From Pelagibacterium limicola (GTDB lineage: Bacteria > Pseudomonadota > Alphaproteobacteria > Rhizobiales > Devosiaceae), in the NCBI RefSeq assembly GCF_015694405.1, contig NZ_JADQDB010000007.1:109943-173942 (forward strand): a stretch of 64,000 nt of DNA, given 5' to 3'. The first letter of the stretch is position 1. Each line of letters begins with the position of its first letter. Of the stretch, positions 54,525-64,000 are shown one piece after another. The notes under the pieces are model-generated. The model did not search any database. It had not been told where the DNA came from and saw only the letters and a list, made by a program, of their open reading frames with translations. Made by a program: the position numbers and the translations under genes.

Positions 54525-55664
54525 TCAACGCCCGGAGGGATTGTCCACCGCCACCGGATCACGGCGGGGTACGCCGAAGGCATCAATGCGGCCGGCAGGT
54601 GCGCTCAGCATGTCTTCGATGTCGAAGCCTTGGCTGGCCGCGATCGGCGTGCCGGCCACGATCAGATCATTGGCGCGATGGGTCTGGGTGCCGATCTGCT
54701 GCACGGGGCTGGCCATGTCGATGAGCCGGCTTTGTCCCAGCCCCTGAAAGGGCGGGCGCAGCATGTTGGCGGCATCGGTTCCAGCCAGAGGATCGGCCAC
54801 CTCAAGCCTCGAGCCGCCCCCGCCGTGATATTGGCTGATTGCCCGGTCGACATAGAAGGCGAGCTTGTCCGAGCCGGCGGCGGAAAAATGGATGCCGTCC
54901 GCCTTACGCATGGTGGTGATGTTTCCGTTGAGGTCCGGCCCGGTCGGCGTATAGCCGCCCGTCTCGCTCATGTAGCGCTCGAAGGTCTCGACCCACTCGC
55001 CACCCGCCGCCTGAACCGCAGCCCGATGCAACGCCGATATCTGGGCCATATCCGCACCGTACTGGGCGCGCTCCATAGGCGGCAGTTCGATCCATACCAC
55101 CGGCTTGCCGGCCCCATTGAGGGCAGAAAGAAACCGGGCGACCCGCTCCGAATAGGCTGCACGCCAGGCCTCGCTCAAGGGCGCAGATGAACCGATGGCC
55201 TGCCGGTCGTTGACGCCGATGATCACGACGGCAATATCGAACCCATTCGCGGCGATGGCCTCTTCGAGCGCCGTCTGCCAATTGAAGTAGTCTTCGCGTA
55301 CAAAGCCAGAGGAGCCGACTCCGCGCTCGATGATGCGCACATTGTCGTCCTCGGCGTAGAACCGCTCGAGGCCTCGTGCCAAGTCGACCGCCATCGAATC
55401 CCCGAAGACCATCACCCGCTTGGCATCCGCGGCCTTCTGGACCTCCGGACGGGGCGGCGGAGGCGCTGCGGCTTGTGCCGGCGCGCGCGGCGGAGCCGCT
55501 CGGCTGGGCGCTGGCGCCGGCGCAGGCTGAACCTGTTGCTGCTGTTGGGGCGGACCGAACAGAAGCTCGAAAAGATTGCGCGGCCGCTGTTCCTGCCCGA
55601 ACGCCGGCCCTGCCGCAAACAGCAGCATCGCGACGGCGAGAGGAATGAGTGGGTACCGGCTCAT
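54525..55664 (-). CDS. SGNH-hydrolase family protein (DUF459), secreted
   Basis: 379 residues from the ATG at 55664 (the open frame goes on to 55796). A signal peptide (LIPLAVAMLLFAAGPAFG) is followed by a Gln run and a Pro/Ala-rich linker (about residues 38-75). The SGNH fold has VMVFGDSMAVDLARGL with Ser90, IIGVNDRQ with Asn152, and DGIHFS with Asp256 and His259 of the catalytic pair. DUF459 proteins belong to the GDSL esterase group; in other alphaproteobacteria they lie near cell-envelope genes. Substrate unknown. It is 46 bases downstream of galE, in the same direction. Confidence 0.87.
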   Translation of the reverse strand: MSRYPLIPLAVAMLLFAAGPAFGQEQRPRNLFELLFGPPQQQQQVQPAPAPAPSRAAPPRAPAQAAAPPPPRPEVQKAADAKRVMVFGDSMAVDLARGLERFYAEDDNVRIIERGVGSSGFVREDYFNWQTALEEAIAANGFDIAVVIIGVNDRQAIGSSAPLSEAWRAAYSERVARFLSALNGAGKPVVWIELPPMERAQYGADMAQISALHRAAVQAAGGEWVETFERYMSETGGYTPTGPDLNGNITTMRKADGIHFSAAGSDKLAFYVDRAISQYHGGGGSRLEVADPLAGTDAANMLRPPFQGLGQSRLIDMASPVQQIGTQTHRANDLIVAGTPIAASQGFDIEDMLSAPAGRIDAFGVPRRDPVAVDNPSGR

Positions 55665-55710
55665 GGAAGCAAGTGATACCCCATTCGGGCGTCGGCTCAA
55701 AGCGGACCCG

Positions 55711-56709
55711 TCAATAGATCGACGGCCTGTCATTGCGGGTATTGAGATACTGCTCCCAGCGATGGGCCATATCGACAATCTCGCGCAGGTCGTCATGCCT
55801 CGGCGTCCAGCCCAACGCCTTGATGCGGTCGGCGCTCGCCACGATTGACGCCGGATCGCCTGCCCGCCGAGGACCGCGCTCCACTGGAAAATCGACGCCA
55901 GTCACCGACTTGACGGTATCGATGACCTCATCGACCGAGAACCCCCGGCCATAACCGCAATTCATCGTTTTGCTCTCCCCGCCCCTACGCAAATGATCGA
56001 GCAAAACAGCGTGAGCGGAAACGAGATCGCTGACATGGATATAGTCCCGGACGCAGGTGCCATCGGGGGTGGGGTAATCGTCGCCAAAAACGCTCATCTT
56101 TTCGCGCAGTCCCAGCGCGGTCTGAACCGCGACCTTTATGAGATGGGTCGCCCCTGCCGCTGACTGGCCCGACCGCAATTGGGGATCGGCGCCCGCGACG
56201 TTGAAATAGCGCAGGACGCCGTACGTCATGGGATGGGCCGCTGCAACGTCTGCCAGCATCCATTCGGTCATCAGCTTGGAACGCCCATAGGGCGAAACCG
56301 GATTGAGAACGGCATCCTCGGAGACCGGTTCGAGCCCCACCATGCCGTAGACCGCAGCGGTCGATGAAAAGATGAAGTGCTTAACCCCGCCCGCAACGCA
56401 TGCCTCGATAAGATCGCGCGAGGCGGCAGTGTTGTTCTTGTAGTATTTGAGCGGGTTTTCGACCGACTCCGGCACGACGATCGAACCTGCGAAATGAACC
56501 ACGGCCTCGACATTGTGCTGCGCGATAAGCTCACCGACCAAGGCCTGGTCGGCAACGCTTCCCTCGATGAAAGTCACCCGGTTGTCGACCAGCCATCCGA
56601 ACCCGGTGATGAGGTTGTCAAGTACCACGACCTCTTCGCCCGCATCGGCCAGCGCCAGCACCATATGGCTGCCGATATAACCCGCACCACCTGTCACGAG
56701 AATGCTCAT
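55711..56709 (-). CDS. galE: UDP-glucose 4-epimerase
   Basis: 332 residues from the ATG at 56709 (GGAAG upstream). An extended short-chain dehydrogenase with NAD motif GGAGYIGSH at residues 7-15, DNLITGFGWLVDNR, FAGSIVVPESVENPLKYYKN, catalytic SSTAAVYGM and the YGRSK Tyr-Lys pair. GTCVRDYIHVSDLVSAH is also diagnostic. It interconverts UDP-glucose and UDP-galactose for polysaccharide synthesis. It is divergent from galU, which makes the UDP-glucose, with about 150 bases between. Confidence 0.95.
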   Translation of the reverse strand: MSILVTGGAGYIGSHMVLALADAGEEVVVLDNLITGFGWLVDNRVTFIEGSVADQALVGELIAQHNVEAVVHFAGSIVVPESVENPLKYYKNNTAASRDLIEACVAGGVKHFIFSSTAAVYGMVGLEPVSEDAVLNPVSPYGRSKLMTEWMLADVAAAHPMTYGVLRYFNVAGADPQLRSGQSAAGATHLIKVAVQTALGLREKMSVFGDDYPTPDGTCVRDYIHVSDLVSAHAVLLDHLRRGGESKTMNCGYGRGFSVDEVIDTVKSVTGVDFPVERGPRRAGDPASIVASADRIKALGWTPRHDDLREIVDMAHRWEQYLNTRNDRPSIY

Positions 56710-56857
56710 CTGATATCTTCCGGTTCGCCAATTGGTTGGGATTGCATACCGATCTGCAAATAGGGGTGCAACCACCGGGCGAAAAATGGCATTAAACAGT
56801 TTGAAAATGCATTACCCGCCAGCCGGGATAACCATTTGATTTGAGGGAGAGTTGGTT

Positions 56858-57754
56858 TTGGTAAACCGTGTCCGCACTGCCGTATTCCCCGTTGCCGGTC
56901 TCGGCACCCGCTTTCTGCCCGCGACCAAGGCGATGCCCAAGGAAATGCTCACGGTGGTGGACAAACCCATCATCCAATATGCGGTGGATGAGGCGCGCGA
57001 GGCGGGAATCGAGCATTTCGTGTTTGTCACCGGCCGGAACAAGGGCGTTATCGAAGATCATTTCGACCGCCAGTTCGAGCTCGAGGCCACCCTCGAGGCG
57101 CGCGGCAAGGAAAAAGCCCTCGCCGAATTGCGCCGCGATCTTCCCCGCCCCGGACAGACGAGCTTCACACGCCAGCAGGAACCGCTGGGCCTGGGGCACG
57201 CGGTGTGGTGTGCACGCGATATCGTGGGGCGCGAGCCCTTCGCGCTGCTCCTGCCCGACATGATCTTTCAATCCTCCCCCGGTGTTCTCAAGCAGATGAT
57301 GGATGCCTACGAGGAAACCGGCGGCAATGTCATCGCGGTCGAGGAAGTGCCGATGGAGAACATTTCATCCTACGGCGTCGTTGCCCGGGGGGACGGACCC
57401 GATTCGAGCTTCAAGATCACTGGCATGGTCGAAAAACCCAAGCGCGAGGACGCGCCATCCAACCTCATCATTTCGGGGCGCTATATCCTGCAGCCCGAGA
57501 TCTTTTCGCTTCTTTCCGAGGCAACGGCCGGCGCAGGCGGGGAAATCCAGATCACGGATGCCATGCACCAACTGATGGATCGCCAACCTTTTTCCGGCGT
57601 CAAGTACAGGGGCCGCTCCTTCGACTGCGGCTCGAAAATCGGTTTCCTTACAGCCAATGTCGTGTTTGCGCTGGACCGGCCCGATATCGCCTCCAGTTTC
57701 ATGGCCGAGCTCAAGACGCTTACCGGCGACCTCCCCATCAGTATTGAAGCGTGA
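56858..57754 (+). CDS. galU: UTP-glucose-1-phosphate uridylyltransferase
   Basis: About 298 residues from a TTG at 56858 (GAGGGA upstream). A TTG two codons earlier is possible. Nucleotidyltransferase with [20 protein letters not shown] and the [20 protein letters not shown] signature, then [20 protein letters not shown] and LLPDMIF. It forms UDP-glucose for polysaccharides and for the divergent galE product. The last 17 bases overlap the end of the convergent outer-membrane protein gene. Confidence 0.95.
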   Translation: MVNRVRTAVFPVAGLGTRFLPATKAMPKEMLTVVDKPIIQYAVDEAREAGIEHFVFVTGRNKGVIEDHFDRQFELEATLEARGKEKALAELRRDLPRPGQTSFTRQQEPLGLGHAVWCARDIVGREPFALLLPDMIFQSSPGVLKQMMDAYEETGGNVIAVEEVPMENISSYGVVARGDGPDSSFKITGMVEKPKREDAPSNLIISGRYILQPEIFSLLSEATAGAGGEIQITDAMHQLMDRQPFSGVKYRGRSFDCGSKIGFLTANVVFALDRPDIASSFMAELKTLTGDLPISIEA

Positions 57755-59150
57755 CCCCTGCGCTCATTCTATGTTCGCTCGCGTCCTGCGGCGTCGCCCC
57801 AGGGTCGCTGCGCCAGCCATAGCCATAATCGAGGGCGAACACAGAATGGGGACCCAGAATGACGTCTGCCCCTACGCCCGCGCCGTAGCGCCGGACGAGC
57901 GTGCCCGTACCCTGCGCCTCGGCCCATGAACCGCTGGCGCTGCCCCGCAGGGACAGCCACTGGTTGACCTTGTAAGCGGCTTCGAACGCGAGCGTGTGGT
58001 CGAGGCTGGCGACCACGCCATTCCGGCCCGGCTCGATTGCCGTGTCGAATGCGAGGCGCAGGCGCAGAGTTGGGTCCGGGCTGAAACCGAGCGCTACCCC
58101 ATAAAGCAGCGCCTCTGTGCCGGGGAGAACAGCCGCATCGAACGTGCGCCAGCCATATCCCACGGAGGCTTCGAAACTCGTCATGTCGTGCCAATTGGCA
58201 GTAACGCCGGCACGGGTCGCATAATCCCATCCGCTACGGCTCGCGCCGATATCGGCCGAAACCCTGTCGAACTCTTCGCGCGCGACATCCCCCGAGACGA
58301 AGACCCCGAAAATCGGCGTCAGCGCATAGCCGAGCCGCATGCCACCCGAGAAACGGGTGTGGTCCGACCCGGAATTGTCGATCACCCCACCCCCCGCCAA
58401 TACCGTCTCTCCGGTCTGACTTCGGGCGACACCGAGCGAGCCCGTGAGATCGAAATGGCCAAACTGCCGAGACAGGGCCGCGTCCGCGGAAGCGCGGAAT
58501 TGGAGCGGAGCTGTCATCACGCCCGAAGGCGTGACGTCAATTCCTCCGGGATCATCCTGGGAGACCTCGATGGCGCCGTTGAGACTGAGCCGGGTTGAAG
58601 GGCCGAGCGCATGGTCGAGGTTCGCATCAAGGCTTGCGGCCCCCACTCTCGCTTGGCCATCAAGCGGCTGCACGATCGTCGCCGTTCCCGACACGGCGGC
58701 GTTCGTGCCCTGCCCGCGATAGACGAGCCCGGCATTTGGGACGAGGTGCGCTTCGTAACGGTTCGTGCCGCCCGAGTGAACGAAAGACCCCCGCAACGCT
58801 ACGCCATAGGTGGCGCGCCAGACCGTGGAGGGCCTAACGGGGTACTGGCCCGGATCGTGGAGTGGCACGGTGGAGACAGCCGGCTGCACGGATGGCGGCG
58901 TCTGGGATAGGGGCGCAGCGAGAACGAGCGGGGCGGACGGCGGCGGCACCGGAGGCGCCGGTGGAGAGGGCGTGTCCTTCGAATAATGGCAAAGCATTGC
59001 GGGTTCGCAGAAGGGCGAGAACGACCCGCGCAAAAGATCAGGATTGTTCGTGAACGAACCGTCGCCCTGGCCATGAACAAGCGTCGCGGAAGCTGCGCAA
59101 AACGCGCCCGCGAGCAGCAGCGTCCTCAAAGTCCTCTTGGCAAACGGCAC
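57738..59150 (-). CDS. Outer-membrane beta-barrel protein
   Basis: About 470 residues from a GTG at 59150 (GGAGA upstream). A GTG at 59177 is an alternative. A signal peptide ([21 protein letters not shown]) is followed by a Pro-rich segment. After it come repeated alternating-residue strands rich in Tyr, Phe and Gly (for example [39 protein letters not shown]), ending in an aromatic residue (VTLQY) as barrels do. It fits an OMP_b-brl-type barrel of unknown function. Its 3' end overlaps galU by 17 bases. Confidence 0.8.
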   Translation of the reverse strand: MPFAKRTLRTLLLAGAFCAASATLVHGQGDGSFTNNPDLLRGSFSPFCEPAMLCHYSKDTPSPPAPPVPPPSAPLVLAAPLSQTPPSVQPAVSTVPLHDPGQYPVRPSTVWRATYGVALRGSFVHSGGTNRYEAHLVPNAGLVYRGQGTNAAVSGTATIVQPLDGQARVGAASLDANLDHALGPSTRLSLNGAIEVSQDDPGGIDVTPSGVMTAPLQFRASADAALSRQFGHFDLTGSLGVARSQTGETVLAGGGVIDNSGSDHTRFSGGMRLGYALTPIFGVFVSGDVAREEFDRVSADIGASRSGWDYATRAGVTANWHDMTSFEASVGYGWRTFDAAVLPGTEALLYGVALGFSPDPTLRLRLAFDTAIEPGRNGVVASLDHTLAFEAAYKVNQWLSLRGSASGSWAEAQGTGTLVRRYGAGVGADVILGPHSVFALDYGYGWRSDPGATPQDASEHRMSAGVTLQY

Positions 59151-59243
59151 AGATCGTCTCCACGGGTGCCGAAGCACCCTGAAACGAGGCTTTCAACTTA
59201 TGGTTAACAAAGCCTTACGATCGGGGTCGAACGAAACGATTTC

Positions 59244-59711
59244 TTAAGACGACCCGACCGGCTCGACGTGGAGTACAGAGCTTTGGGCGCCGACGATGCG
59301 CACCACGGTCCCCGCCGGAAGCTCTGGGCCGGTAACCTGCCAAACCGTGTCCTCGATTCTGACACGGCCCACGCCGCCTTCTATGGCCTCGGCCAGAGCG
59401 ACCTCGCGCCCAAGATAGCGCGCGGTCCGCCGATTGAGCATCGGGCTGTCCGAGGGCAACGCCTTGCCGAAGCGCCGCCGTTGATAACCCGTCCAACCGG
59501 CCACCAGCACGAGAGAAAGAACGCCGAACAGCCCCCACTGCAGCGGCGCTCCGATACCCGAAACGATGGCCGCAAGCCCGGTAATGACTGCCGCTGCGCC
59601 CAACCAGACGAGAAACACGCCGGGCGCCGCAAGCTCGAGCGCAAGCAGGATCAGCCCAAAGACGATCCACGACCATCCCCCGTACTGCGCGATGAATTCG
59701 ATGACGGCCAT
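59244..59711 (-). CDS. NfeD family protein
   Basis: 155 residues. Four membrane segments in the first half (for example WSWIVFGLILLALELAAPGV and VFLVWLGAAAVITGLAAIV) are followed by a soluble OB-fold domain with ARYLGREVALAEAIEGGVGR and ELPAGTVVRIVGA. This is the short NfeD type. It is nine bases downstream of an SPFH-protein gene, the usual partner. Such pairs are linked to membrane-microdomain organisation and protein quality control. Confidence 0.92.
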   Translation of the reverse strand: MAVIEFIAQYGGWSWIVFGLILLALELAAPGVFLVWLGAAAVITGLAAIVSGIGAPLQWGLFGVLSLVLVAGWTGYQRRRFGKALPSDSPMLNRRTARYLGREVALAEAIEGGVGRVRIEDTVWQVTGPELPAGTVVRIVGAQSSVLHVEPVGSS

Positions 59712-59720
59712 TTCCGGCTC

Positions 59721-60695
59721 CTAGTTCTCCGACCGCGTCGAGGGCGGGCGGCTGCCCGAACTCGCCTGCCGCTTGGGCGCATCGCCCCCGAACGTTTCGC
59801 GCGCGATCTCGGCAATGCCGCCGAGCGCGCCGATGACGTTGGCGGCTTCGACGGGCAGCATCAGCACCTTTTGGTTGGGCGCCGACGCCACCGACTCAAG
59901 CGCCTTGATGTAGTTGTTTGCTACGAAATAGTTGATTGCCTGCACATCGCCCTTGGCAATGGCTTCCGAAACCATCGTCGTTGCCTTGGCTTCCGCCTCG
60001 GCCGAGCGCTCGCGCGCTTCCGCATCGCGGAACGCTGCCTCGCGCCGACCCTCGGCTTCAAGCACCTGCGCCTGCTTTTCGCCCTCGGCTTTCAGGATCT
60101 GGGCCTGTCGCTTGCCCTCCGCCTCGAGGATCACGGCGCGGCGGTCGCGCTCGGCCTTCATCTGCCGGCCCATGGCATCGACGAGATCCTTGGGCGGATC
60201 GATATCCTTGATCTCGATGCGCGTGATCTTGACGCCCCATGGCGCGACCGCCGCATCGACCACCCGTAAAATGCGCGCATTGATTTCGTCGCGATGGCTC
60301 AAAAGCTCGTCGAGATCCATCGACCCCATCACCGAGCGGATATTGGTCATGGTGAGGTTGAGCACCGCAAGTTCGAGATTGGCCACCTCATAGGCGGCGG
60401 CCGGCGCGTCGAGGATTTGATAGAAGGTGACGCCATTGGCGGTGATCGAGGCGTTGTCGCGGGTGATAACCTCCTGATGGGGCACATCGAGCACCTGCTC
60501 CATCATGTTGAGCTTGCGCCCGATCCCGTCGATGAACGGCACGATGATGTTGAGGCCAGGTTTGAGTGTCCGCGTGTAGCGCCCGAACCGCTCGACGGTA
60601 TAATTATAGCCCTGCGGGACCGTCTTAACCCCTGCCAGCAGCACCAATACGGCCAGAATGCCGATGGTGATCAATACGATGCTTATCCCGTCCAT
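59721..60695 (-). CDS. SPFH domain / stomatin-like protein (QmcA-like)
   Basis: 324 residues. One N-terminal membrane segment (ISIVLITIGILAVLVLLAG) then an SPFH domain, with VPQGYNYTVERFGRYTRTLK and ITRIEIKDIDPPKDLVDAMG. A helical region, AEGKRQAQILKAEGEKQAQV, follows, with repeated Ala/Glu/Arg heptads that build oligomers. The C-terminus is Ser/Arg-rich. With the downstream NfeD protein it should assemble on the inner membrane, probably with FtsH/HflKC-like roles. Confidence 0.93.
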   Translation of the reverse strand: MDGISIVLITIGILAVLVLLAGVKTVPQGYNYTVERFGRYTRTLKPGLNIIVPFIDGIGRKLNMMEQVLDVPHQEVITRDNASITANGVTFYQILDAPAAAYEVANLELAVLNLTMTNIRSVMGSMDLDELLSHRDEINARILRVVDAAVAPWGVKITRIEIKDIDPPKDLVDAMGRQMKAERDRRAVILEAEGKRQAQILKAEGEKQAQVLEAEGRREAAFRDAEARERSAEAEAKATTMVSEAIAKGDVQAINYFVANNYIKALESVASAPNQKVLMLPVEAANVIGALGGIAEIARETFGGDAPKRQASSGSRPPSTRSEN

Positions 60696-60916
60696 GCCCC
60701 AACCCTCCGACTATGTGAGTCGCCCCGAATGAAGTTTCCGCAAAATAGGTGTGATGCGCGGCGCTGGCAATCGGCAACGCTTCCCCGGCCGAATGCACAC
60801 GATTCTTGACATCAGACCAAAGACGACCGTAATTGAAGCGATGGGGATCCGCGACCTCCCCACGAGGCGCCAGCCAAAGTTCGCGTTCCATTCAAAGCCC
60901 GAACAAAGGAACGCAC

Positions 60917-61738
60917 ATGCCTGCGCCTAATTCCATATCGCCCGAAAAGCTCGCCCGCATCATTGGCACGCCCAAAGCGCCCCTCCTTCTCGACGTAAGA
61001 TCCGACGAGGATTACGCGACAGACCCACGCATCCTGCCCGGCAGCGTTCGTGCCGACGATCGATCGCTGGGCCACATCGCCGCAAGACTCGCCGGTCAGC
61101 CCGCCATAGCATACTGCCAGGCCGGGCACCGTCGCGCCCAAGGTGCCGCAGCCTGGCTGCGAGCCGAAGGGTGCCCGGCCGAATATCTCGAAGATGGTTT
61201 CGAGGGCTGGCGCACCGCTCATCTGCCGCTGATCGATCCGGCCAAATTGCCGGCACGCGACGCGCAGGGCCGCACGGTCTGGGTTACGCGTTCGCGGCCC
61301 AAGATCGACCGCATCGCCTGCCCCTGGCTCATCCGCCGTTACCTCGACCCGCGTGCCGTCATTCTCTTTGTCGCCCCTGCCGAGGTGATTGGCGTCGCCG
61401 AGCGCCACGACGCCGCCCCCTTCGACGTCGAAGGCGTATTCTGGAGCCATCGGGACGAGCTTTGCACCTTCGACGTCATGCTGGCAGAGTTCGGGCTGTC
61501 GATCCCGGCGCTCTATCGACTGGCCGCTATCGTGCGCGGCGCCGATACCGCGCGACCTGACCTTGCGCCCGAAGCCGCCGGGCTGCTCGCGGTATCCTTG
61601 GGATTATCGCGGATGTATAGCGACGACCTGGAACAGCTCGACGCTGGGATGATAGTATATGACGCCCTCTTCCGCTGGGCGCGGGACGCCGGCGACGAAA
61701 CCCACAACTGGCCCACCAACAAGCCTAAGGCCCAATAA
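60917..61738 (+). CDS. Rhodanese-like / ChrB C-terminal domain protein
   Basis: 273 residues from the ATG at 60917 (the frame opens at 60833). Residues 1-~105 are a rhodanese-like domain with LLLDVRSDEDY and active-site Cys67 in YCQAGHRRAQGAAA. From about 117 the ChrB_C domain reads TVWVTRSRPKIDRIACPWLI, then GVAERHDAAPFDVEGVFWSH. ChrB_C proteins accompany chromate transporters, often as chromate-responsive regulators or with an unknown accessory function. Its TAA overlaps the ATG of chrA (TAATG), so the two are translationally coupled. Confidence 0.88.
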   Translation: MPAPNSISPEKLARIIGTPKAPLLLDVRSDEDYATDPRILPGSVRADDRSLGHIAARLAGQPAIAYCQAGHRRAQGAAAWLRAEGCPAEYLEDGFEGWRTAHLPLIDPAKLPARDAQGRTVWVTRSRPKIDRIACPWLIRRYLDPRAVILFVAPAEVIGVAERHDAAPFDVEGVFWSHRDELCTFDVMLAEFGLSIPALYRLAAIVRGADTARPDLAPEAAGLLAVSLGLSRMYSDDLEQLDAGMIVYDALFRWARDAGDETHNWPTNKPKAQ

Positions 61739-63105
61739 TGAGCGAAAACGGTTTTCCCACGCTCGCCCAAGCCACCCGGATCTGGGCCCGCATCGGCTTC
61801 TTGAGTTTTGGCGGTCCGGCGGGCCAGATTGCGCTGATGCATCGCATTATCGTCGAGGAGAAACGCTGGATTGGCGAGCAGCGCTTCCTCAACGCGCTCA
61901 ATTTCTGCATGCTGCTTCCCGGCCCGGAAGCCCAGCAACTGGCGATTTATCTTGGTTGGCTGATGCACCGAACCCTGGGCGGGATCATCGCGGGCGTACT
62001 GTTCATCACGCCGGGCTTTTTTGCCATCCTGGCGTTGAGCTATCTCTATGTGGTTCTGGGGTCCGTACCGGTCGTTGAGGGGCTTTTCTTCGGGCTCAAG
62101 GCCGCCGTGCTCGCCATCGTCGTCCAGGCGCTGATCCGCATCGCCAGCCGCGCCGTGCGCAATCGCGTGATGATCGGCATCGCCGCAATGGCCTTCGTTG
62201 CGCTGGCTGTCTTCAATATCCCTTTCCCCATAGTGGTGCTGGGCGCCGGGCTTATCGGCTATGCCGGGACGCGAATGGGCATGACCCAGTTCTCGGGAGG
62301 CGGTGGCCACGGCGGGGCCAAGGGCGAGGCCCTGGCCGACGCCGATTCGGCACTTGGCGCTAACCTGCCCGCCCACGCCCGGCCCAATCCGGGATGGGCG
62401 TTCAAGATTTCCGCGGTCTTGGCCGCGCTCTGGCTCGGCCCGGTTGCTCTGCTCGTTCTAGTGCCGGGGCCCGAGAACGTCTTCACGCAGATAGCGCTCT
62501 TTTTCTCACAGATGGCGGTCGTCACCTTCGGTGGCGCCTATGCAGTGCTTGCCTATGTCGCGCAGGAGGCCGTGCAGAACTACGGATGGCTCGCCCCTGG
62601 GGAAATGCTCGATGGTCTGGGGATGGCCGAGACCACGCCCGGCCCGCTCATCCAGGTGCTCCAGTTCGTGGCTTTTATCGGCGCCTGGCGCGATCCAGGG
62701 CCGCTCGATCCCTACCTAGCCGCCACGCTCGCTGCGCTGCTGGCAACCTGGGTGACATTCACCCCGTGCTTTTTGTGGATTTTCCTCGGCGCGCCCTTCA
62801 TCGAAAGGCTGCGCGAAAATGCTGCGCTATCTGGCGCACTGTCCGCAATTACCGCCGCAGTGGTGGGTGTCATCGCCAACCTCGCACTCTGGTTCGGCTT
62901 TCATACGCTTTTCGCCCAACAACTCGCCCTTCGTCTGCCTTGGGGGGAGTTGGACCTACCGGTGCCGCAAAGCCTCAACCTGCTCGCACTGGCACTGGCG
63001 CTGACGGCCGGCATAGCCTTGTTCCGGTTCAAGATCGGCGTGCTGCCCCTCATCCTCGGCACCTCGGCGGTCGGCGTGGCGCTGGGGCTGACGGGGCTGG
63101 TCTAG
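61738..63105 (+). CDS. chrA: Chromate efflux transporter ChrA
   Basis: 455 residues with ten or more hydrophobic segments. The two CHR domains are visible: FLSFGGPAGQIALMHRIIVE and LNALNFCMLLPGPEAQQLAI in the first, then VTFGGAYAVLAYVAQEAVQ and GMAETTPGPLIQVLQFVAFI in the second. This is the long-chain CHR family, which exports chromate. A His/Gly-rich loop (SGGGGHGGAKGEA) separates the halves. It is coupled to the ChrB_C-like gene, and its last four bases overlap the end of hemH. Confidence 0.93.
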   Translation: MSENGFPTLAQATRIWARIGFLSFGGPAGQIALMHRIIVEEKRWIGEQRFLNALNFCMLLPGPEAQQLAIYLGWLMHRTLGGIIAGVLFITPGFFAILALSYLYVVLGSVPVVEGLFFGLKAAVLAIVVQALIRIASRAVRNRVMIGIAAMAFVALAVFNIPFPIVVLGAGLIGYAGTRMGMTQFSGGGGHGGAKGEALADADSALGANLPAHARPNPGWAFKISAVLAALWLGPVALLVLVPGPENVFTQIALFFSQMAVVTFGGAYAVLAYVAQEAVQNYGWLAPGEMLDGLGMAETTPGPLIQVLQFVAFIGAWRDPGPLDPYLAATLAALLATWVTFTPCFLWIFLGAPFIERLRENAALSGALSAITAAVVGVIANLALWFGFHTLFAQQLALRLPWGELDLPVPQSLNLLALALALTAGIALFRFKIGVLPLILGTSAVGVALGLTGLV

Positions 63106-64000
63106 AGCCAGCCCGAAAGCTCGCGGCGGGCGATGGATTCGATCATTCGCATCCCGTCTGGCGCATCATTGAGGCAAGGGATATAGGCATATTTTTCGCC
63201 ACCCGCCTCCATGAAGGCGTAACGGCCTTCCATCTGGATTTCCTCGAGCGTCTCGATGCAATCAGCCGAAAAGGCGGGCGCCAGAATCGCCACTTTCTTG
63301 ATGCCCTTGGCCGGCAGGCCTTCAAGCGTCTCGTCCGTATAGGGCTGGAGCCATTCAGTCGGCCCGAACCGGCTTTGGAAGGTGACCATCAGCTTGTCTT
63401 CGGGCCACCCCAGGTGCTCGCGCAAAAGCCGGGTGGTCTTGACGCACTGGCAGTAATAGGGATCGCCCTTTTCGAGATAGGTCTTGGGCATGCCATGATA
63501 GGACGTGATGACGCGATCAGGCACGAAATCGAGCCCCGCAAGCCCATCGGTAATCGATTTGGCCAGCACCTCGATATAGAGCGGATCGTCGAAATAGGCC
63601 GGCACCGTGCGCACCGCGGGCTGCCAGCGGATAGCGGCCAGCGCTCGGAACGCCTGATCGTTCGCGGTCGCCGTGGTGGTCGCAGAATATTGCGGATAGA
63701 GGGGGAACAAAAGGATGCGGTCGCACCCGGCCTGGTGCATTTTTTCAATCACGCTTTGCGTGGACGGGTTGCCGTAGCGCATCGCGTACTCGACCATGAC
63801 GTCGTCGCGATCCGCAAACGCTGCCGCAAGCTTCTCCGTCTGCTTGCGGGTGATCACCCGCAACGGGCTGTCGTTTTCCTCGCGATCCCAGATCTTGGCA
63901 TAGTTCGCACCGGCCTTTTGCGGCCGGAAGGAAAGGATCACACCATTGAGCAGCGGCCACCAGATGAGCTTCGGCGTCTCGATGACCCGCGGGTCAGACA
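63102..64000 (-). CDS. hemH: Ferrochelatase, 5' end outside the window
   Basis: About 298 residues visible; the frame is open to the window edge, so the N-terminus is missing. From the edge it reads SDPRVIETPKLIWWPLLNGV, then AMRYGNPSTQSVIEKMHQAG. The active-site segment VITSYHGMPKTYLEKGDPYY, with the conserved His, follows. The C-terminal part has PAFSADCIETLEEIQMEGR and ends RRELSGWL. It inserts iron into protoporphyrin IX. It converges on chrA with a four-base overlap of stop codons. Confidence 0.95.
   Translation of the reverse strand, partial: SDPRVIETPKLIWWPLLNGVILSFRPQKAGANYAKIWDREENDSPLRVITRKQTEKLAAAFADRDDVMVEYAMRYGNPSTQSVIEKMHQAGCDRILLFPLYPQYSATTTATANDQAFRALAAIRWQPAVRTVPAYFDDPLYIEVLAKSITDGLAGLDFVPDRVITSYHGMPKTYLEKGDPYYCQCVKTTRLLREHLGWPEDKLMVTFQSRFGPTEWLQPYTDETLEGLPAKGIKKVAILAPAFSADCIETLEEIQMEGRYAFMEAGGEKYAYIPCLNDAPDGMRMIESIARRELSGWL

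Overview
The window is a 64 kb chromosomal segment of a GC-rich alphaproteobacterium, most likely Hyphomicrobiales and perhaps close to Devosiaceae (Devosia/Pelagibacterium). The lineage inference rests on clade-typical genes and orders: TrcR, the GapR - DUF1036 - pyruvate kinase - 41-residue L36 block, CpdR, the split proton-translocating transhydrogenase beside an aa3-type cytochrome oxidase subunit IV, and an RpoH-type promoter plus ROSE-like leader before a small heat shock gene. I saw no integrase, transposase, phage gene, plasmid function, CRISPR array or rRNA operon. This looks like core genome.

Layout. 1-7.6 kb: end of trcR, a TauE-type exporter, two YdcH proteins, rpsU, purEK, a lone TadE-like protein, an alpha/beta hydrolase, a DsbA-family protein, a LysE exporter and a DUF3052 protein. 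7.6-13.4 kb: pntA1-pntA2-pntB (A1 has a histone-like tail), a 57-residue oxidase subunit IV, an M3 peptidase and a frameshifted VOC gene. 13.5-21.6 kb: a sigma-54 response regulator, an L,D-transpeptidase, a DUF882/M15-like protein, dxs and an AraC regulator. 21.7-26.1 kb: VOC protein, gapR, DUF1036-pyk, a GNAT frame with no canonical start, rpmJ and a lone receiver protein. 26.1-31.7 kb: oppABCDF-type importer. 31.8-40.1 kb: a fatty-acid degradation regulon, fadE-fadJ-fadI divergent from fadD-merR, with ACGT palindromes between them.

40.1-47.8 kb: an EAL phosphodiesterase-like protein, an Rrf2 regulator, two tRNA-Val genes, cpdR, an N-formylglutamate amidohydrolase, a HisN-like phosphatase, a lysophospholipase-like hydrolase and hsp20. 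48.2-54.4 kb: gltBD. 54.5-64 kb: an SGNH hydrolase, galE divergent from galU, an outer-membrane barrel protein, an SPFH-NfeD pair, a rhodanese/ChrB-C protein with ChrA, and the 3' part of hemH.

Candidates for something new are mostly regulatory: a 35-bp three-half-site element in two distant intergenic regions (22.6 and 54.4 kb), the putative thermosensor leader of hsp20, the MerR/fad operators, the Ala/Lys tail on transhydrogenase alpha, and the startless GNAT frame next to a G6 run at the end of pyk. I found no clear multi-gene undescribed system.
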